DNA of 64,000 bases from Lepturacanthus savala (GCA_030544235.1 CM060475.1:752920-816919); one strand, 5' to 3'; shown: positions 29,880 to 42,155, counted from the stretch's first letter. Translations and numbers: made by a program. Notes: generated from the letters alone by a model not told the origin.

Positions 29880-31090
29880 ATATATAAGTATTAAAAGTAC
29901 ATGTAAGCAAGCAGTCGGAATTTTGAGAATGATAAAACTATTTGTGATTTCATAATTCGTATGGGGTTGGGTGAAGTCTGTTTCTACTGAATTTAGATTT
30001 TATTTTGTAGTAAGTAATAAAAAAGCAAGGGGGAATTAAATGGAGTAATGTAATAAGGTAATATAGAACATAAAACGCCCAAAATATACTTAAAGTAATA
30101 TTACTTGGTTATATTGTGCCTACTACACAGGGAACTATTTATTTTAAGGTAACAGAAAATTGAAATAGGACAACAAAAATAAGAAAAAAACACCTGTTAT
30201 AATAGTATTTAAGTGCCATGGCCTTCTTATTTATTCCACCAATGTAAATTAAAGGGCATTAATTAGCAATTGAATGAAAAAGATCAATGCTGAGCCCAAT
30301 ATGCAAAATTGGATGTGAATATTTGCATAAATGCCTGCACCTTGATCATGTGTCTACTTAAAAAAAAAGAAAACTTACCTCAAAACTCCTCGAGTTGAAA
30401 GGTTTTCTCTCTTTTCTCGTATCGGAGGGCATCCTTATGTTTATTTCAGCTTGTGTTATTGATTTAATTGTGTGCAGCTCAGTCATTTTGATATTATTAC
30501 GGTTATAGAATCGTAGGGCAAGCTACAACAGAAAGCCATTATTTATATACAAATAAAAAGCCTTTAACATTATCAAGACAATTTCTGTCGTTTCCAACAC
30601 AGAGTCACATATTTTCAATTTAAATGACATTCAAGTCATAAACCAAACATCAACCTAATCATTTAAAGATGCATTTATATACAGAACTGTATGAAATCCT
30701 GGAATTAGGCTTTTCAATATTATAAAATGACCAGTAGATGGCACTAAATACAAAGCAATGATCAAAGAAAACACTGGACAGAACAATATTTCATAAAGTG
30801 TGTGATCACAGACACATGTGGTGATGAAACAGGACTCGTTTTACTGCTGTATTCAAATCAAACGAATGTGAGATAAATGACATTATAGCAACGTGTGCCT
30901 CTTCATTTCCTAGTTCATCTCGGAGCTATTCCTGTAAATGCTGTGTTTAGTCAGGACAAAAATAAGGGAAGCGGCTCACATCTGTTCCCCAATGAGGACG
31001 AATAAAAAAAGAACCGTGCACCTGCATGTGAAAGAAGAACAAAAAAAAAAGGAGTTGTGTGCATTAAAAAAACGGAGCTTTTGCTGTTTT
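29880..31090. other. Gene-free AT-rich interval
   Basis: Both strands were read for splice-flanked coding blocks and recognisable peptides; none were found. The sequence is single-copy-looking, AT-rich DNA with short homopolymer runs. Confidence 0.5.
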
Positions 31091-31101
31091 GTATGAGCCT
31101 C

Positions 31102-31124
31102 CACACACACACACACACACACAC
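31102..31124. repeat. (CA)n microsatellite
   Basis: About eleven CA dinucleotides in the gene-free interval. Confidence 0.9.
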
Positions 31125-31489
31125 TTTTGCACACTCAGGACTCAAGCTGGGATGGAAAAAGGCGCAAATCTTATCATTTAGAGCCTTCAACAATGGGAAT
31201 ATAGAGCGGATTAATCTGCTTCATCTCCCCCGGTTCTTTTGTGCGTGTGGAAATGGACCTTCTGTCCACCGGCGAGTTGTCACAGCGGCTCTTTTGTCCC
31301 CACGCTGGATGTGATGGCCTGCCCATCACGGCCCTCATCGCTCTCTCTCCCCCTTTTGTGGGGCGGCCCCTATACTTCCAGCACACGGCCTCAGCTGGAG
31401 CCCCATAAGTCCGTTAGGTGCGTCTTTTCTTGTATTCAATCCCACCTTTTCTCCCGTTCTCCCTTTATGCTCCTTTGTTCTCCTTAGGC

Positions 31490-31760
31490 AGCCTGACACA
31501 TGGAAGGTAACAGGCGGCGGGGGGATCAGACGGATGTGTATGCCAATCTAATCCCTTGATTTAGTAAGAAAAGATTATTGGTGGTAGTTGGAATGCCGCG
31601 CCCAATCTCATTAGTAGTATAGGGCCAATCAATAAGGCATTGGGTCCTGCTGAATGTAGTATTCACTGAAGGATCAGGACTGTGAATTCACTTGTTACCA
31701 CAGGCTTAGTGGCTGATGACCCCTGCTACCTTTAATACTCACAAATCACCCACGCTCCAT
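31490..31760. other. Candidate conserved non-coding element
   Basis: A complex, repeat-free stretch with balanced composition and homeodomain or CCAAT-like cores (CCAATCTAATCCCTTGATTT, GCCCAATCTCATTAG, GGGCCAATCAATAAGG). It differs clearly from the simple-repeat sequence around it. Enhancer identity is a guess from appearance. Confidence 0.3.
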
Positions 31761-32672
31761 TGTGTGTTGGTAACAACAATCAAGGGTGTAGACAGGTTGT
31801 TTAGAAGGAAGAGGTGGGTTATTTATAGGTGAACAGCATGAATTCACTGTTTTTTTTGTCTTTTAAAGGAAGCTGAGGATTTAGGTGTTTGAAAGACAGA
31901 TTGGTGGTGACTTCACATCCAAGTCGAACCCCAACAGTTGAAATACTAATTCCACTTCTGGGTAAAAAAAACAAGACGAGTGCCTCGTTTTAAAAGCTGG
32001 TCTAGACTCTGCGGTGGGAAAAAGCCGTTTTCGTCATTGCGGTGCGAACGTTTTACGCTCGCTTGAGTGAGAAAAGTGACCACCTACGTCTTTTTGTGCT
32101 GAGCTGAGACACACTCAGCTACAAGATTTCCTGGACACTTTAGGAATGTAAAGCCAAGGCCTTTAAAACAGGTGAGCGGCTTCTCGATGACCTCCAGCCT
32201 CGGGGGGGGAGACTTTCCTCTCGGCCTACTGAGCTTGACATTTTTCATCCTTGAGCTCAAGGAGCTGTCCGACCCTGGCGGCCCGCGGAGAGCCGTTCAG
32301 CCGCCTTTTCCTGCCGTGAAGAGAATCGGGGAGAGGATCTCCTATCAGGCTGAACTTGATGAACACAAAGGCTCCTTCCACCGCCACTGAACCACACGGC
32401 CCTGTACATGGAGAGATAGAGACGCAGAGGTGGTAGAAAAACACAGAAGAGAGCGTGCATGCATGTGTGTGTGTGTGTGCAAGATAACGCAGGCTGGAGG
32501 AACCAGATTGACATCCAAGTGCTGTCAACATGTGGGCGAACCTGTCACAGATACAGAGGAAGATCGGCCCAGGTGGAGGGGGATTGTTAGAGGAAACGCC
32601 GAGCACCAAACTAACATTTCTACACACTTCAGACATAATGGACTGGAAAAGTAGAACCTTTCCTTCTGTACG

Positions 32673-32784
<112 letters not shown>

Positions 32785-33392
32785 ACACATTTCTCAGTTT
32801 AAATGTGAACTGAAGCCCTACTTACTCTCTTTCACTGTGTAAAAGCAACGTTTTGCATGCAAAACCAATATATGCAGTATATTACGTCCTGAGTGGCACC
32901 TCTCCAAAAATGATCCTACAATATTCTGCTTTGTGGCAGAGTCAAGATGAATAAATATGCATTAATGTGTCGTTTATATGCTCATTCATTAAAACCTCTT
33001 TTAAAGAATGCACATGTGAAGGATTGTCTCAACAAAAAAACTGCCCACAATCAATTATTGAAGCCAGATGATTAAATTTCAGCTAACACGTACTTGTAAA
33101 TTTTAACGGCCCGCTGCAAAAGAGCTGAGGTTGATGTTTCTGACCTTCAGCTAATAATAAACTTTAATGCAACTTCTGCCAAACGCTGCACAGTGAGCAG
33201 CGGTGATTTTTTAAACGCCAATGACATTCTGGATATCGCAGATCTGTCGGTAAAAGCACTTGATGCAACATCAACGTGAGGAAAGAACAGCTAAAAATGC
33301 CAGGCGGCTACATCAGGTCTCTGGAGTTCTATGTTATCAAGGGGGGATTTTAAAGGGAATAAGCTGTTTTAAGAATTAGAAAATATTTCAGG

Positions 33393-33396
<4 letters not shown>

Positions 33397-33441
<45 letters not shown>
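33397..33441. repeat. (CA)22 microsatellite
   Basis: An uninterrupted (AC)n tract of about 44 bases. Confidence 0.95.
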
Positions 33442-33444
<3 letters not shown>

Positions 33445-34096
33445 GTTCCTCCACCTGTTGAAACTCCTCGTCTTGCAGCTGGGTTTATACCTAACTTGGA
33501 AAAAAAAACGTAATACTTGATAAAACTGCAGTTTCCTCTGCTTTTGCTTATTTAAACAGGAAGCAATGGCCTCCGATAAAGAGGCTTCGCTTTCACTGTT
33601 TGTTCTTTTTCAATCATATATTTTAACTACGATTGCTTCAATCCAAAAAAAACAACAACAAAAAACCCCAAAAACACCAACCTCTAATGCTGTTTTGCAG
33701 CAATAAAAGCACCAAACACAATCCTTTTCAAACGTAGGTGTATAACAGCAGTCGACTGACGGAGACGGAGCTTCCCCTGGTGCCACCGATTGCACAGGAG
33801 GCCTTTTATTAGACTGTTAGCTTCTTGTATCAAGGAACAAAAGCAGACACGGGAAGACATTGTATGTGGATTTGCATGAAATGCATGAAATCAGCGATTA
33901 GCAGTAATAGCTGCAACAGAGAAAACAAAGCGTGGATGAACTTGAAAGCTGAATGTCACAGATTTTTCTACCCAAGAAAGTCAGATTCTTTACAGGGATC
34001 CTGGTTATTTCTTATAAAAAAAAAACCACCTTGAAGTGTGAAGGGTGAGTATTAAATGAACTGTAAGCGCCGCTATGATCCCACCATAGAAGGATT

Positions 34097-34332
34097 AGGA
34101 GGAGGAGGAGGAGGAGGAGACGTTCACGCAGCAGGGAGTCTGAGAGGGGGTCAATTAAAAAAAAGCATCTCTTTTCTCCGGGATGGAAGGTGACAGAGAA
34201 GGGAAGGCCATCCATCACGGGCTGTGTGCACGACCTGGCACATGCATGGATATATGCATTCGCCACCACGCTGTGGTGTGGTTATGGAAAGGGAGGAGGA
34301 GGAGGAGGAGGAGGAGGAGGAGGAAGAGGAGG
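34097..34332. repeat. Two (GGA)n tracts
   Basis: GGA trinucleotide runs at about 34097-34119 and 34294-34332, both purine-rich on the plus strand. The Glu-, Gly- and Ser-rich frames through them are repeat artefacts. Confidence 0.85.
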
Positions 34333-34497
34333 CCTTACGGGTAGATGCGAGGCAGGCAGAACATCTGGAGACAAGAACTCTCGCCAGTGTCAAGCGAAGG
34401 CGGGTTTTTTATTTGGTTGGGGGTCGTGGGAATACTGGAAGCATCTTCTTGCTGATGAAGAACTGATGCTCTCAGACATCTCAGTGCCAGTGGTGCT

Positions 34498-34498
<1 letters not shown>

Positions 34499-34544
<46 letters not shown>
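34499..34544. repeat. (GT)23 microsatellite
   Basis: An uninterrupted (GT)n tract of 46 bases. Confidence 0.95.
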
Positions 34545-34545
<1 letters not shown>

Positions 34546-35023
34546 AAAGGCTACTTTTCCTGCACCATGTCATGCAACTTAGGTGGCTGGAGGGAGAGCA
34601 GGAAAACACAGAAATGCAATAAAAGCCATGCACATATAGAGACTGTATATATATATATAGTGCAGACACACACAGCATATGATTTTATATTCATAAGTTA
34701 CACTAGCTGATCTTTTTTTCCATGTTTTCACAGTGTCACTAAACTCAGCAGAGGACGAGTCTTGCATTTTCTCCAACCCGTGCAGGGGGTGAGTATGGAA
34801 TCATATTTTGGTCCCAAATAGATGGAAAAATGCATCGCAGGAAGTGAATTCATATGCGCATATTTTGATAAACCTTTTGTATTTTTTTGTTTTTAAACTT
34901 TGATATCAGGAGGTAATCTCTCCCAGATGCACAGGTACAGTACAAGCACTTCCTTGGTGACGTGCAGAGAGACATGTTAGAGTTTGACCCGGTGATCTCG
35001 GCTCTGTTCGGCACGCTGCGCTA

Positions 35024-35128
35024 AACGTGGGGGGCTAACATACAACGTGGGGGGCTAACATACAACGTGGGGGGCTAACATACAACGTGGGGGGCTAACA
35101 TACAACGTGGGGGGCTAACATACAACGT
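35024..35128. repeat. 20-bp minisatellite, about five copies
   Basis: The unit ACGTGGGGGGCTAACATACA repeats head to tail with no visible divergence. Each unit carries a run of six G. A sixth partial copy ends in ACGTGCATG. Confidence 0.97.
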
Positions 35129-35129
35129 G

Positions 35130-36400
35130 CATGCTGTAGCTGCTCCTGTTTCCATAACAACGGCCAGAAAAAAGTACAGAGCTGTTACACGCAATCATTT
35201 TTTGTCATGTCTATTCATCAGTTTACATCACATATCATTATAGTCTCAATGCACATCAAACATGGCCGAAAGGGACGAGCCCTACCCCCATTTTACACAG
35301 TATTTTTCCTTTTCCTGTTTTTTTAGAGAGGCAGCTAACAGATCCCTCATGTGGCCGCACAAGTGTCCATTTTCCATCCTTGGTAAGTGAGCAAGCGTCT
35401 CTTGTGGTTGTCAAGTATAAGTACTTTGTTAGCTCCCGTTATAATGATAAAGTCACTTAGTGTTGCTTTGTCATCTTCCAGATAATTCCATCGTTTTTCT
35501 GCATTACAAACATGGCATCGAAGCCTATGCGCGCCCACACATCCTCACAGCTGTAGCTTTGCATCCACCCGCTCGCCCACACTTGTTTTCCCTCTTCCAG
35601 GTGTGTTCGGGGGGGGAGGGGGTGGCGCAGGTGGCTGGGTCCATCCTCTGAGACTTATTACTGTTACAAATAATCCCATGATGACGCCAAGGCAAGAAAA
35701 CAGTTTCAAAAAACAAAGACTGGGGATATCGATTCGGTATTCGCCGCGGTATTCTCCAGCCTGCTTGTTGTTCCTCCCGGCCTGTGTATATGGCGACTGC
35801 CACTCCTTTGTGTGTGGCCTCGGTCATGGAGGAAGGCCTTTTTGTGTGGCTTGCTTATTCTGCTCCGGCGTGTTTATTCGACTACCCTGCCGTGCCCCAG
35901 TGGCCCGTTGCTGTTGTGTCTCAAAGGACCCGAACTGTAGCTTGAGAGGGGCTGATAAACAAATTGAGCAGGGCCCCGTTCCCCCTTCGCTGTTTGGTTA
36001 CATGCATGTGCTTTCTCCTTTTTCTGAAAAGCTTGTTTATGCACAGCGATTGCAACCCCATGCAACTGCAAGATTCACTTCTGCAATATATATATATCTA
36101 TATATATAGTAATTCTGGTGCAAAACAATACCTCGGCAGGGGAAAAAAAATTAGATGGATCTGCAAATGATGCATGCATCTACCTCGGTGAAATCATTCG
36201 GGAGGAGCCTGTGGGGTGTTTGGAGGAAGGGTGTGTGTGTGTGTGTGTTTAAGGGAAAAATAGAGAGATAGAGAGGGAGAGAGATGGCTAAGTTGGCGGT
36301 TTGAATGATGTTTAACGGGAGCTCAGCACAGTTGAATGAGGCTGTAAATCCGCTTTCTCCCGGGGGCAGTTACTCAGAGCGCCGTGGTACAGAACTATCA
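35130..36400. other. Gene-free interval
   Basis: No splice-supported coding sequence on either strand. It includes a short (TA) run at 36087-36108 and a (GT) tract at about 36231-36248. Open frames here lack family resemblance. Confidence 0.5.
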
Positions 36401-36428
36401 CAGAGAGAAGGATGTCACCACATTACAA

Positions 36429-36436
<8 letters not shown>

Positions 36437-36500
<64 letters not shown>
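36437..36500. repeat. (CA)32 microsatellite
   Basis: An uninterrupted (CA)n tract of 64 bases preceded by a short CT run. Confidence 0.95.
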
Positions 36501-36503
<3 letters not shown>

Positions 36504-37130
36504 GCAGGCAGACATACACTACCTCCCACGGGGCATAAAATATAACCCGCACCATCAACAGCAGCCCACTCAGAGGATTGAGAATACATACAGATCACAG
36601 AGCTCCAGCCCACATTAACCAATCACAGAGGTCCCTCCTCTGGAGGCTTCGCATCCGAGCTGGTCTCCCTGACACAATAATCTCCCTCTGCCACCGCACT
36701 TTCCTTCACAGCTTACGCAGCTTATGATCAAGTCGCGGAAAAAAAACGGGAGTTGAAAGGGAAGAACAACAAAACGAGACAGCCCGCTGAATGACAGCGG
36801 CAATTTCACGCGTTGTGTTATAAACGGAGGATGGGACGAGGCAGGAAGGAAACACTCCACATCCTTTACTTATGCCAATGCAGCACTATAAGATACTACT
36901 TTATTAGCACATGAGAAATCCTTATTATGAGCTTGATGTAGCTATGGTTTGGTAACTAACTGAAATGAAACCAAACATTTACGAGGGGGAAAAATCAGTA
37001 TCTGCTGGAGCCGTTAACTCACACACACGAAGAATGTGTAAAAAAATATAAAACAAAAAGGTTGAAACAACAAGAAGCAGGAGAGAGAAGTTTAGAGTCT
37101 GTGAACTGAAGAAAACCAACTTGAACCAAC

Positions 37131-37252
37131 TTAATTGAATTGTTTTAATTGTTAACACTGAAATGAATTAAGTTCATTGAAATTGAGTAACGTTAATTTA
37201 ATTTCATTGAACTTAATCCATTTAGGTGTTACCAATTAAAACAATTCATTTA
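37131..37252. mobile_element. Palindromic MITE-like inverted repeat, arms about 60 bp
   Basis: The left arm (37131-37191: TTAATTGAATTGTTTTAATT, GTTAACACTGAAATGAATTA, AGTTCATTGAAATTGAGTAA) and the reverse complement of the right arm (37192-37252: AATGAATTGTTTTAATTGG, TAACACCTAAATGGATTA, AGTTCAATGAAATTAAATTA) agree at about 85 percent with essentially no loop. The whole element can fold into one hairpin and has no coding capacity. It is probably a miniature inverted-repeat element; the superfamily is not assigned. Confidence 0.75.
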
Positions 37253-37839
37253 GAGATTTCTCTGCTGCATTGTGCAAACTCATCTGACCATAGGTCAAAG
37301 GTTATTTATAGGGAAAAGTTCCACACTGCAGGTTTAATGGCAGAGAAAATCAGAGGAATTCAGCTTTTAAAGTGATTTCTACTCATAGTTACTACATCAA
37401 CTCTGCTCTCTGTTAAACTTCTATCAGCTTTAGACACTTGTTCACTGCTCTATGGGTGTAGAAGTTGACGTTTTAACATTATTTTCATGTTTACAGCATG
37501 AACTTGTACTTCATGCGTCTATAAAACCACTTACTTTTCTTCCCATTGGTTCAAATTCTGCTCCAGTCGTTGCCGCCTCCTAACTATCGTGTCAAATCTG
37601 CATCTGAAAAGTAGAAATATAAGGAGTAGAAATATAAAGTAGCACACTCACACTAATTACAGCACTTGAGTAAATGTACTTAAGCTGAATATATATATAT
37701 CTTTATGCCTACATTAGTATTTGCTTGGCATTGGCATGTTTCAAACATCACTTAAAGGTAAGTTGCACCGAATTGAAGTTGCAATAAGTAAAAAAGGAAA
37801 AGACTTGTGTGCTTTTCATTTGACCTTTCTTATTGACTG

Positions 37840-38570
37840 CTGCATTCGCTGCCAGCATCACGCCGCCCTGTCTGACTTCATCAAAGAGGAAATGCGGTGG
37901 GTGTTCTTACGAAGCCGCTTCGTATAAACACACACGTTACTCGCCGAGCTAATTCGATTCAGATGAGGAGATTTATGTGCATAGCCGAACAGACTCGGGA
38001 GGTTGTTTTTTTTTTTTTTTTTGAAGGGTAGAATCGTCAATTATTTCGGAACAGATGGGTCTCAAATAAGTGCAATTGAATTTGATTAGCGCCTCGGCGG
38101 AATACATAATGAAAGAGGCCTAATTTGAAGAGAAAGTTATGAGAAGGCCATTTCAATTACTCCATCAAGTAAACCGGGGTAGCAGCCTCACACAGCACAT
38201 CATTTCTTTGCTTTTTTCCCATTTCTTGTTTTCTTTCTTTCCCTCAGAGCGAGTTAGTCCGAATAACCCGAGATGAGCGCGGATGTTTATTTGCTTGTTT
38301 TCAGAAATCCGTCCCAGATGCATTGTCGAAGCTTTTATTTGCCGTTAATTGATCGTCAAATCCAGTTTTTTCTCCCTCTCTCTCCCCGTCCTATTATCAG
38401 CAGCCTTGTTCGGATAATAACAGGCCCGGCGACTCACACTGCGGTGAAATCACATGACATATCGGGAGTTAAGCATTGTGCGGGCATTGAACAGATTATT
38501 ACAGGGGCTTTAAGATGTTTCATTCAAGAGCGTTTTCGAATTCTGACAACCTGTCAGGCGTAATTGCTGC
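37840..38570. other. Candidate conserved non-coding block in the gene desert
   Basis: About 700 bases of complex, repeat-poor sequence with many TAAT/ATTA cores: AGCTAATTCGATTCAGATGA, GAATTTGATTAGCGCC, GAGGCCTAATTTGAAGAG, GCCGTTAATTGATCGTC, AAGCATTGTGCGGGCATTG. A T-run at 38007-38022 interrupts it. No coding frame fits. It looks like developmental enhancer sequence, perhaps serving nrp2, but this is a judgement by eye. Confidence 0.35.
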
Positions 38571-38743
38571 ACCAACAGCTTTCCTTTACTTCGCCCTGAT
38601 TGGACTATTACGTTTTTAGTTGTTTCCTCTCAGGTTACAGGGTTCCGAGTCATTTTTTACACATTATTTTCAGGCTTTTTGTCTTCGTTTTGAAAAGAGA
38701 CAGGAAAGAAAAAGGGTACGACGAGCAACGCAGAGAGCAACTA

Positions 38744-38905
38744 GAGAACTGGTCCCTGTAGAGAACTGGTCCCTGTAGAGAACTGGTTCCTGTAGAGAAC
38801 CGGTTCCTGTAGAGAACTGGTCCCTGTAGAGAACTGGTCCCTGTAGAGAACTGGTCCCTGTAGAACCAGGAACCAGTTCTCTACAGGGACCGGTTCTCGA
38901 TTCCC
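38744..38905. repeat. 17-bp minisatellite ending in an inverted copy
   Basis: Seven head-to-tail copies of GAGAACTGGTCCCTGTA (variants with TTCCTG and ACCGG) occupy 38744-38862. Then GGAACCAGTTCTCTACAGGG and ACCGGTTCTC (about 38869-38898) are the unit in inverse orientation, so the end can fold back as a hairpin. The right edge, GATTCCCATCCCTAG, resembles the end of a common fish repeat beginning CTAGGGATGGGAATCGAGAA (recalled). Confidence 0.85.
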
Positions 38906-38999
38906 ATCCCTAGTTATTAGGAGAGTTTATTTGTGTGTGTGTAGAACTAATAAAACAGAAACACACTTTTTTTTATCTCTTGGAGTAAAAGATCTAAGA

Positions 39000-39250
39000 C
39001 AGGGGTGTCAAACATATGGCCAGGGGCCCAGAAAAGGCCCCGCTGAAAAATCCAATCCCTCCACAAAATATGAGAAAATAAAGGACCAGTTCCTGTTTGT
39101 TGACAGAAATATGAAGCCACCTGCTGCTTTAACAACTACATACTAATACTACTGACAAACTGAATAAATATGGAGTAACTGAGATATGTGCACTTGTTAC
39201 AGCATCTTATCTGAAGGTTCCTGTAATTGTTATGAGTTTAAAGGTAATCC
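39000..39250. mobile_element. Interspersed repeat fragment
   Basis: ACAGGGGTGTCAAACATATG followed by GCCAGGGGCCCAGAAAAGG resembles the start of a widespread vertebrate repeat (ACAGGGGTGTCAAACTCATG type, recalled). Family and right boundary are unclear. Confidence 0.4.
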
Positions 39251-39798
39251 ATACACTTCCTGGTGTGTTTTTCGAGCCATGTTTTAAATACTACACCAGA
39301 TAAACTCAGCTGAGTACTCACCTCCCTGAGACGGCTCCTGCAATAAGTGGCGGCGTGAGATCATCCATTAATGTCACATTAATTCACACATCTGCAACAC
39401 AAAAGGTCACATTATACCTTTTGAGTGAGGGCACAACGGCGGTAGCAGCTTGTCTTTTTTTCCTTTTATTCAACAACTGTTTGTAGGGAGCGTTTCAGCA
39501 GCTTCCAGCACAGTGAGAGAAAAAAATCAAACCAGCTCAGAGGCGGTTAACGGCTAATATTTTAGCAAATTTAAGTAAGAACGAACGATTACGACCAGTG
39601 ATCAACAGTATTTATTACCCTTCCTGTGATGAGGACGTCATTTCTCTCCTCATGCAGGAGCACGTGTCATTACTTCTTGAGCTTTGTTCAATAAAATAGC
39701 AATTTACAGTCTCAGAGGAATAATGATTCCCAGAACTGAAAAAACGCATAAGATGCAGTAGTTTAAAATGAGCTATTAATGGGTCAAACTGGAGCAGA

Positions 39799-40130
39799 CG
39801 CCTGATACACGCTGATACACGCCTGATACACGCCTGATACACGCCTGATACACGCTGATACACGCCTGATACACGCCTGATACACGCCTGATACACGCTG
39901 ATACACGCCTGATACACGCTGATACACGCCTGATACACGCTGATACACGCCTGATACACGCCTGATACACGCCTGATACACGCCTGATACACGCCTGATA
40001 CACGCTGATACACGCCTGATACACGCTGATACACGCCTGATACACGCCTGATACATGCCTGATACACGCCTGATACACGCCTGATACACGCCTGATACAC
40101 GCTGATACATGCCTGATACACGCTGATCTA
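39799..40130. repeat. 11/10-bp minisatellite, about 30 copies
   Basis: The unit CTGATACACGC repeats in tandem. Many copies lack one C (10-bp form CTGATACACG), and two have CATG for CACG. The 11- and 10-bp forms are interspersed rather than blocked. Because the unit has no stop on the minus strand, three overlapping frames of 120-170 codons stay open there; they are artefacts. Confidence 0.97.
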
Positions 40131-40199
40131 AAAAAATACACGAAATAAGGAAAAGGTTGCAGGAAAAAACAGATTTAAGTAAGAAGTTAGTGTAAAAAC

Positions 40200-41960
40200 A
40201 AGAAAACGGCAGCAACTATTCCATCAGTGGCCACGCCCCCTGAAAGACAGTTGACCAATCAGATGGAGTCAATCAGCAGGTGCTACTAATTAGACTAATT
40301 AAACCAGAATCACAGCATCATGTGATGCAGGTGCTGTTCTGTCTACAAGATCTAAGGGCAAGAAAATTAAATATACACATTTTTACATATTTATATAAAT
40401 GTAATCAGTTTAACTCCAATGAATCCTTCTAGATTTATATTTAGTGTATATGTGACAGCAGAGAGTGTATTAATACTGCCCCATGTTTCTAAAACAAGCA
40501 GTCATGACTTCCGTGAAGTTGTGATGTCACTACTATACAGTCAGCACCAACAGCCATTTAGAGAGGAGGAGGAGAGGCTTAGAAGCTTGAGAAAAGAAGA
40601 GTAAAACTATACTGAGATGATGTTTGGTGCTTCAAATCTTGTTAGGGATGTCAGAATTCCAATAAAAAACAGGAAAGTGTAGAATATGGGACATTTAAAT
40701 GGTAGAAAAATAATCAGTTAACTACCCAATAAAGAGAGATATCAATGTTCAGGAATCCAGTAATAGTTAACAACTTAGACATCCAGCTTTTCTGCAGTAA
40801 TGGACTTAAATAAAGTGTGTAAAGTTGCTCCAACCAAGTTTCTCTGGTTAATTAACCCCCGTCTGTATATCAGCATGGATGAAGCCTGATGTCTGGGTCT
40901 TTTCTAGGACTAGAGCTCTAGAGCTAAGCAGAACCCCATGATCTAGACCTAGTTAGTCAGGAGTTCATCCTACAGCAACATCATCCACATCCTACCTCTG
41001 GGTGTCACATCATCAGATAAAATATCTACAATATATAATAAAAAAATGTAGATCTGGAACCAGATTATCTCTAGAAAATAAGTGTCGTGTTTCATTAAGA
41101 GCTAAAGTCTTAATGATCTGTAATTAATTAAATCTACTGCTGTAAGATTTCTGAGTTTTTTGAGCCAAAATCTTGAACTGAAAGTATGAAATGATGATTT
41201 AACACAGAAGAAAATGTTGGTCTTTGCTTCGAGTTCAAATTAAACTTACAATTCATTTTAATGACATATTCAAGTCGGGGCTGAAACTCATTAAAAGCTT
41301 CATAGATAAAGCTGCTTTCATCACAAGCAATTAAACGGTTTGATTGTTACGATAAAGAACTTCTCGAGCAACGCGTCTTATTTTGAGATCCCGATCGGTC
41401 CCTTCAGCTGCGGCGGCGACCGCGCTCCAGACAGATGGCGAGGCCTCACCGCGACAGGCCTCCCGCCGTGCCTGTAATAAGTTTCCTGGTCTATATAGGG
41501 CAACGGTGACTGTAAACACGCCAGCGTGGAGCGGACAGGTGGCCGGTCACGTCAAAATCGGAGGCTGCGGCCGAAAATCGGCAACGAGCTGCACCGCAGG
41601 AGTCGCATCCGAGCACAACTACGCCTTCAGTCGCGGAGAAAATAGTCCCTGCCCCTAAAAATCACCTCAAATCTCACACACACACACACACTGTCACGTT
41701 GATTTCCTCTGTGCTGACACACACACACACGCTGGCCTAGTTTGGAGCTGTGAACAGAGCTGTTTCTTTTTACTCCTCATCCCAATCATTTGCTGTATGT
41801 ATTTGTTTTTCGGAGGCAGCGGGGGACATGATAATGTCACAGGAGGAAAAGAAAGTGACGGTCTGCCTGCTGTTTATATAAGACTTTTTGGCATTTGCTC
41901 CGTGCTGCTGTTTCCGTCATCATTCGCAGGCAAGTTGCCACAGAGGCCCTTTCAATCTTC
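40200..41960. other. Gene-free interval
   Basis: No recognisable gene. The part to 41340 is AT-rich. About 41380-41640 is GC- and CpG-rich without splice-supported coding sequence. Short CA tracts lie near 41678-41692 and 41719-41731. Confidence 0.5.
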
Positions 41961-41973
41961 CATCCTCCGGAGT

Positions 41974-41974
<1 letters not shown>

Positions 41975-42035
<61 letters not shown>

Positions 42036-42116
42036 ACCCATATAGGTGCTTTGAACCGCTGGCAGGCCCGACAAGATTATCCGGGCCCCCTGCCCAGGAA
42101 GACCACTGGGATGAGG

Positions 42117-42155
<39 letters not shown>
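41975..42155. repeat. Facing (CA)29 and (GT)18 tracts
   Basis: (CA)n at 41975-42033 and (GT)n at 42119-42155 are 85 bases apart and complementary, so transcripts or single strands could pair them. Confidence 0.9.

Noticed and set aside
38744..40130. Possible CRISPR-like arrays
   Set aside because: Copies are head to tail with no unique spacers, and the genome is vertebrate; these are minisatellites.
39615..40215. Three overlapping minus-strand frames of 121-168 codons with YQACIRRVSGVYQ-type repeats
   Set aside because: They are the three readings of an 11-bp tandem repeat without stops; there are no splice sites, family match or codon bias.
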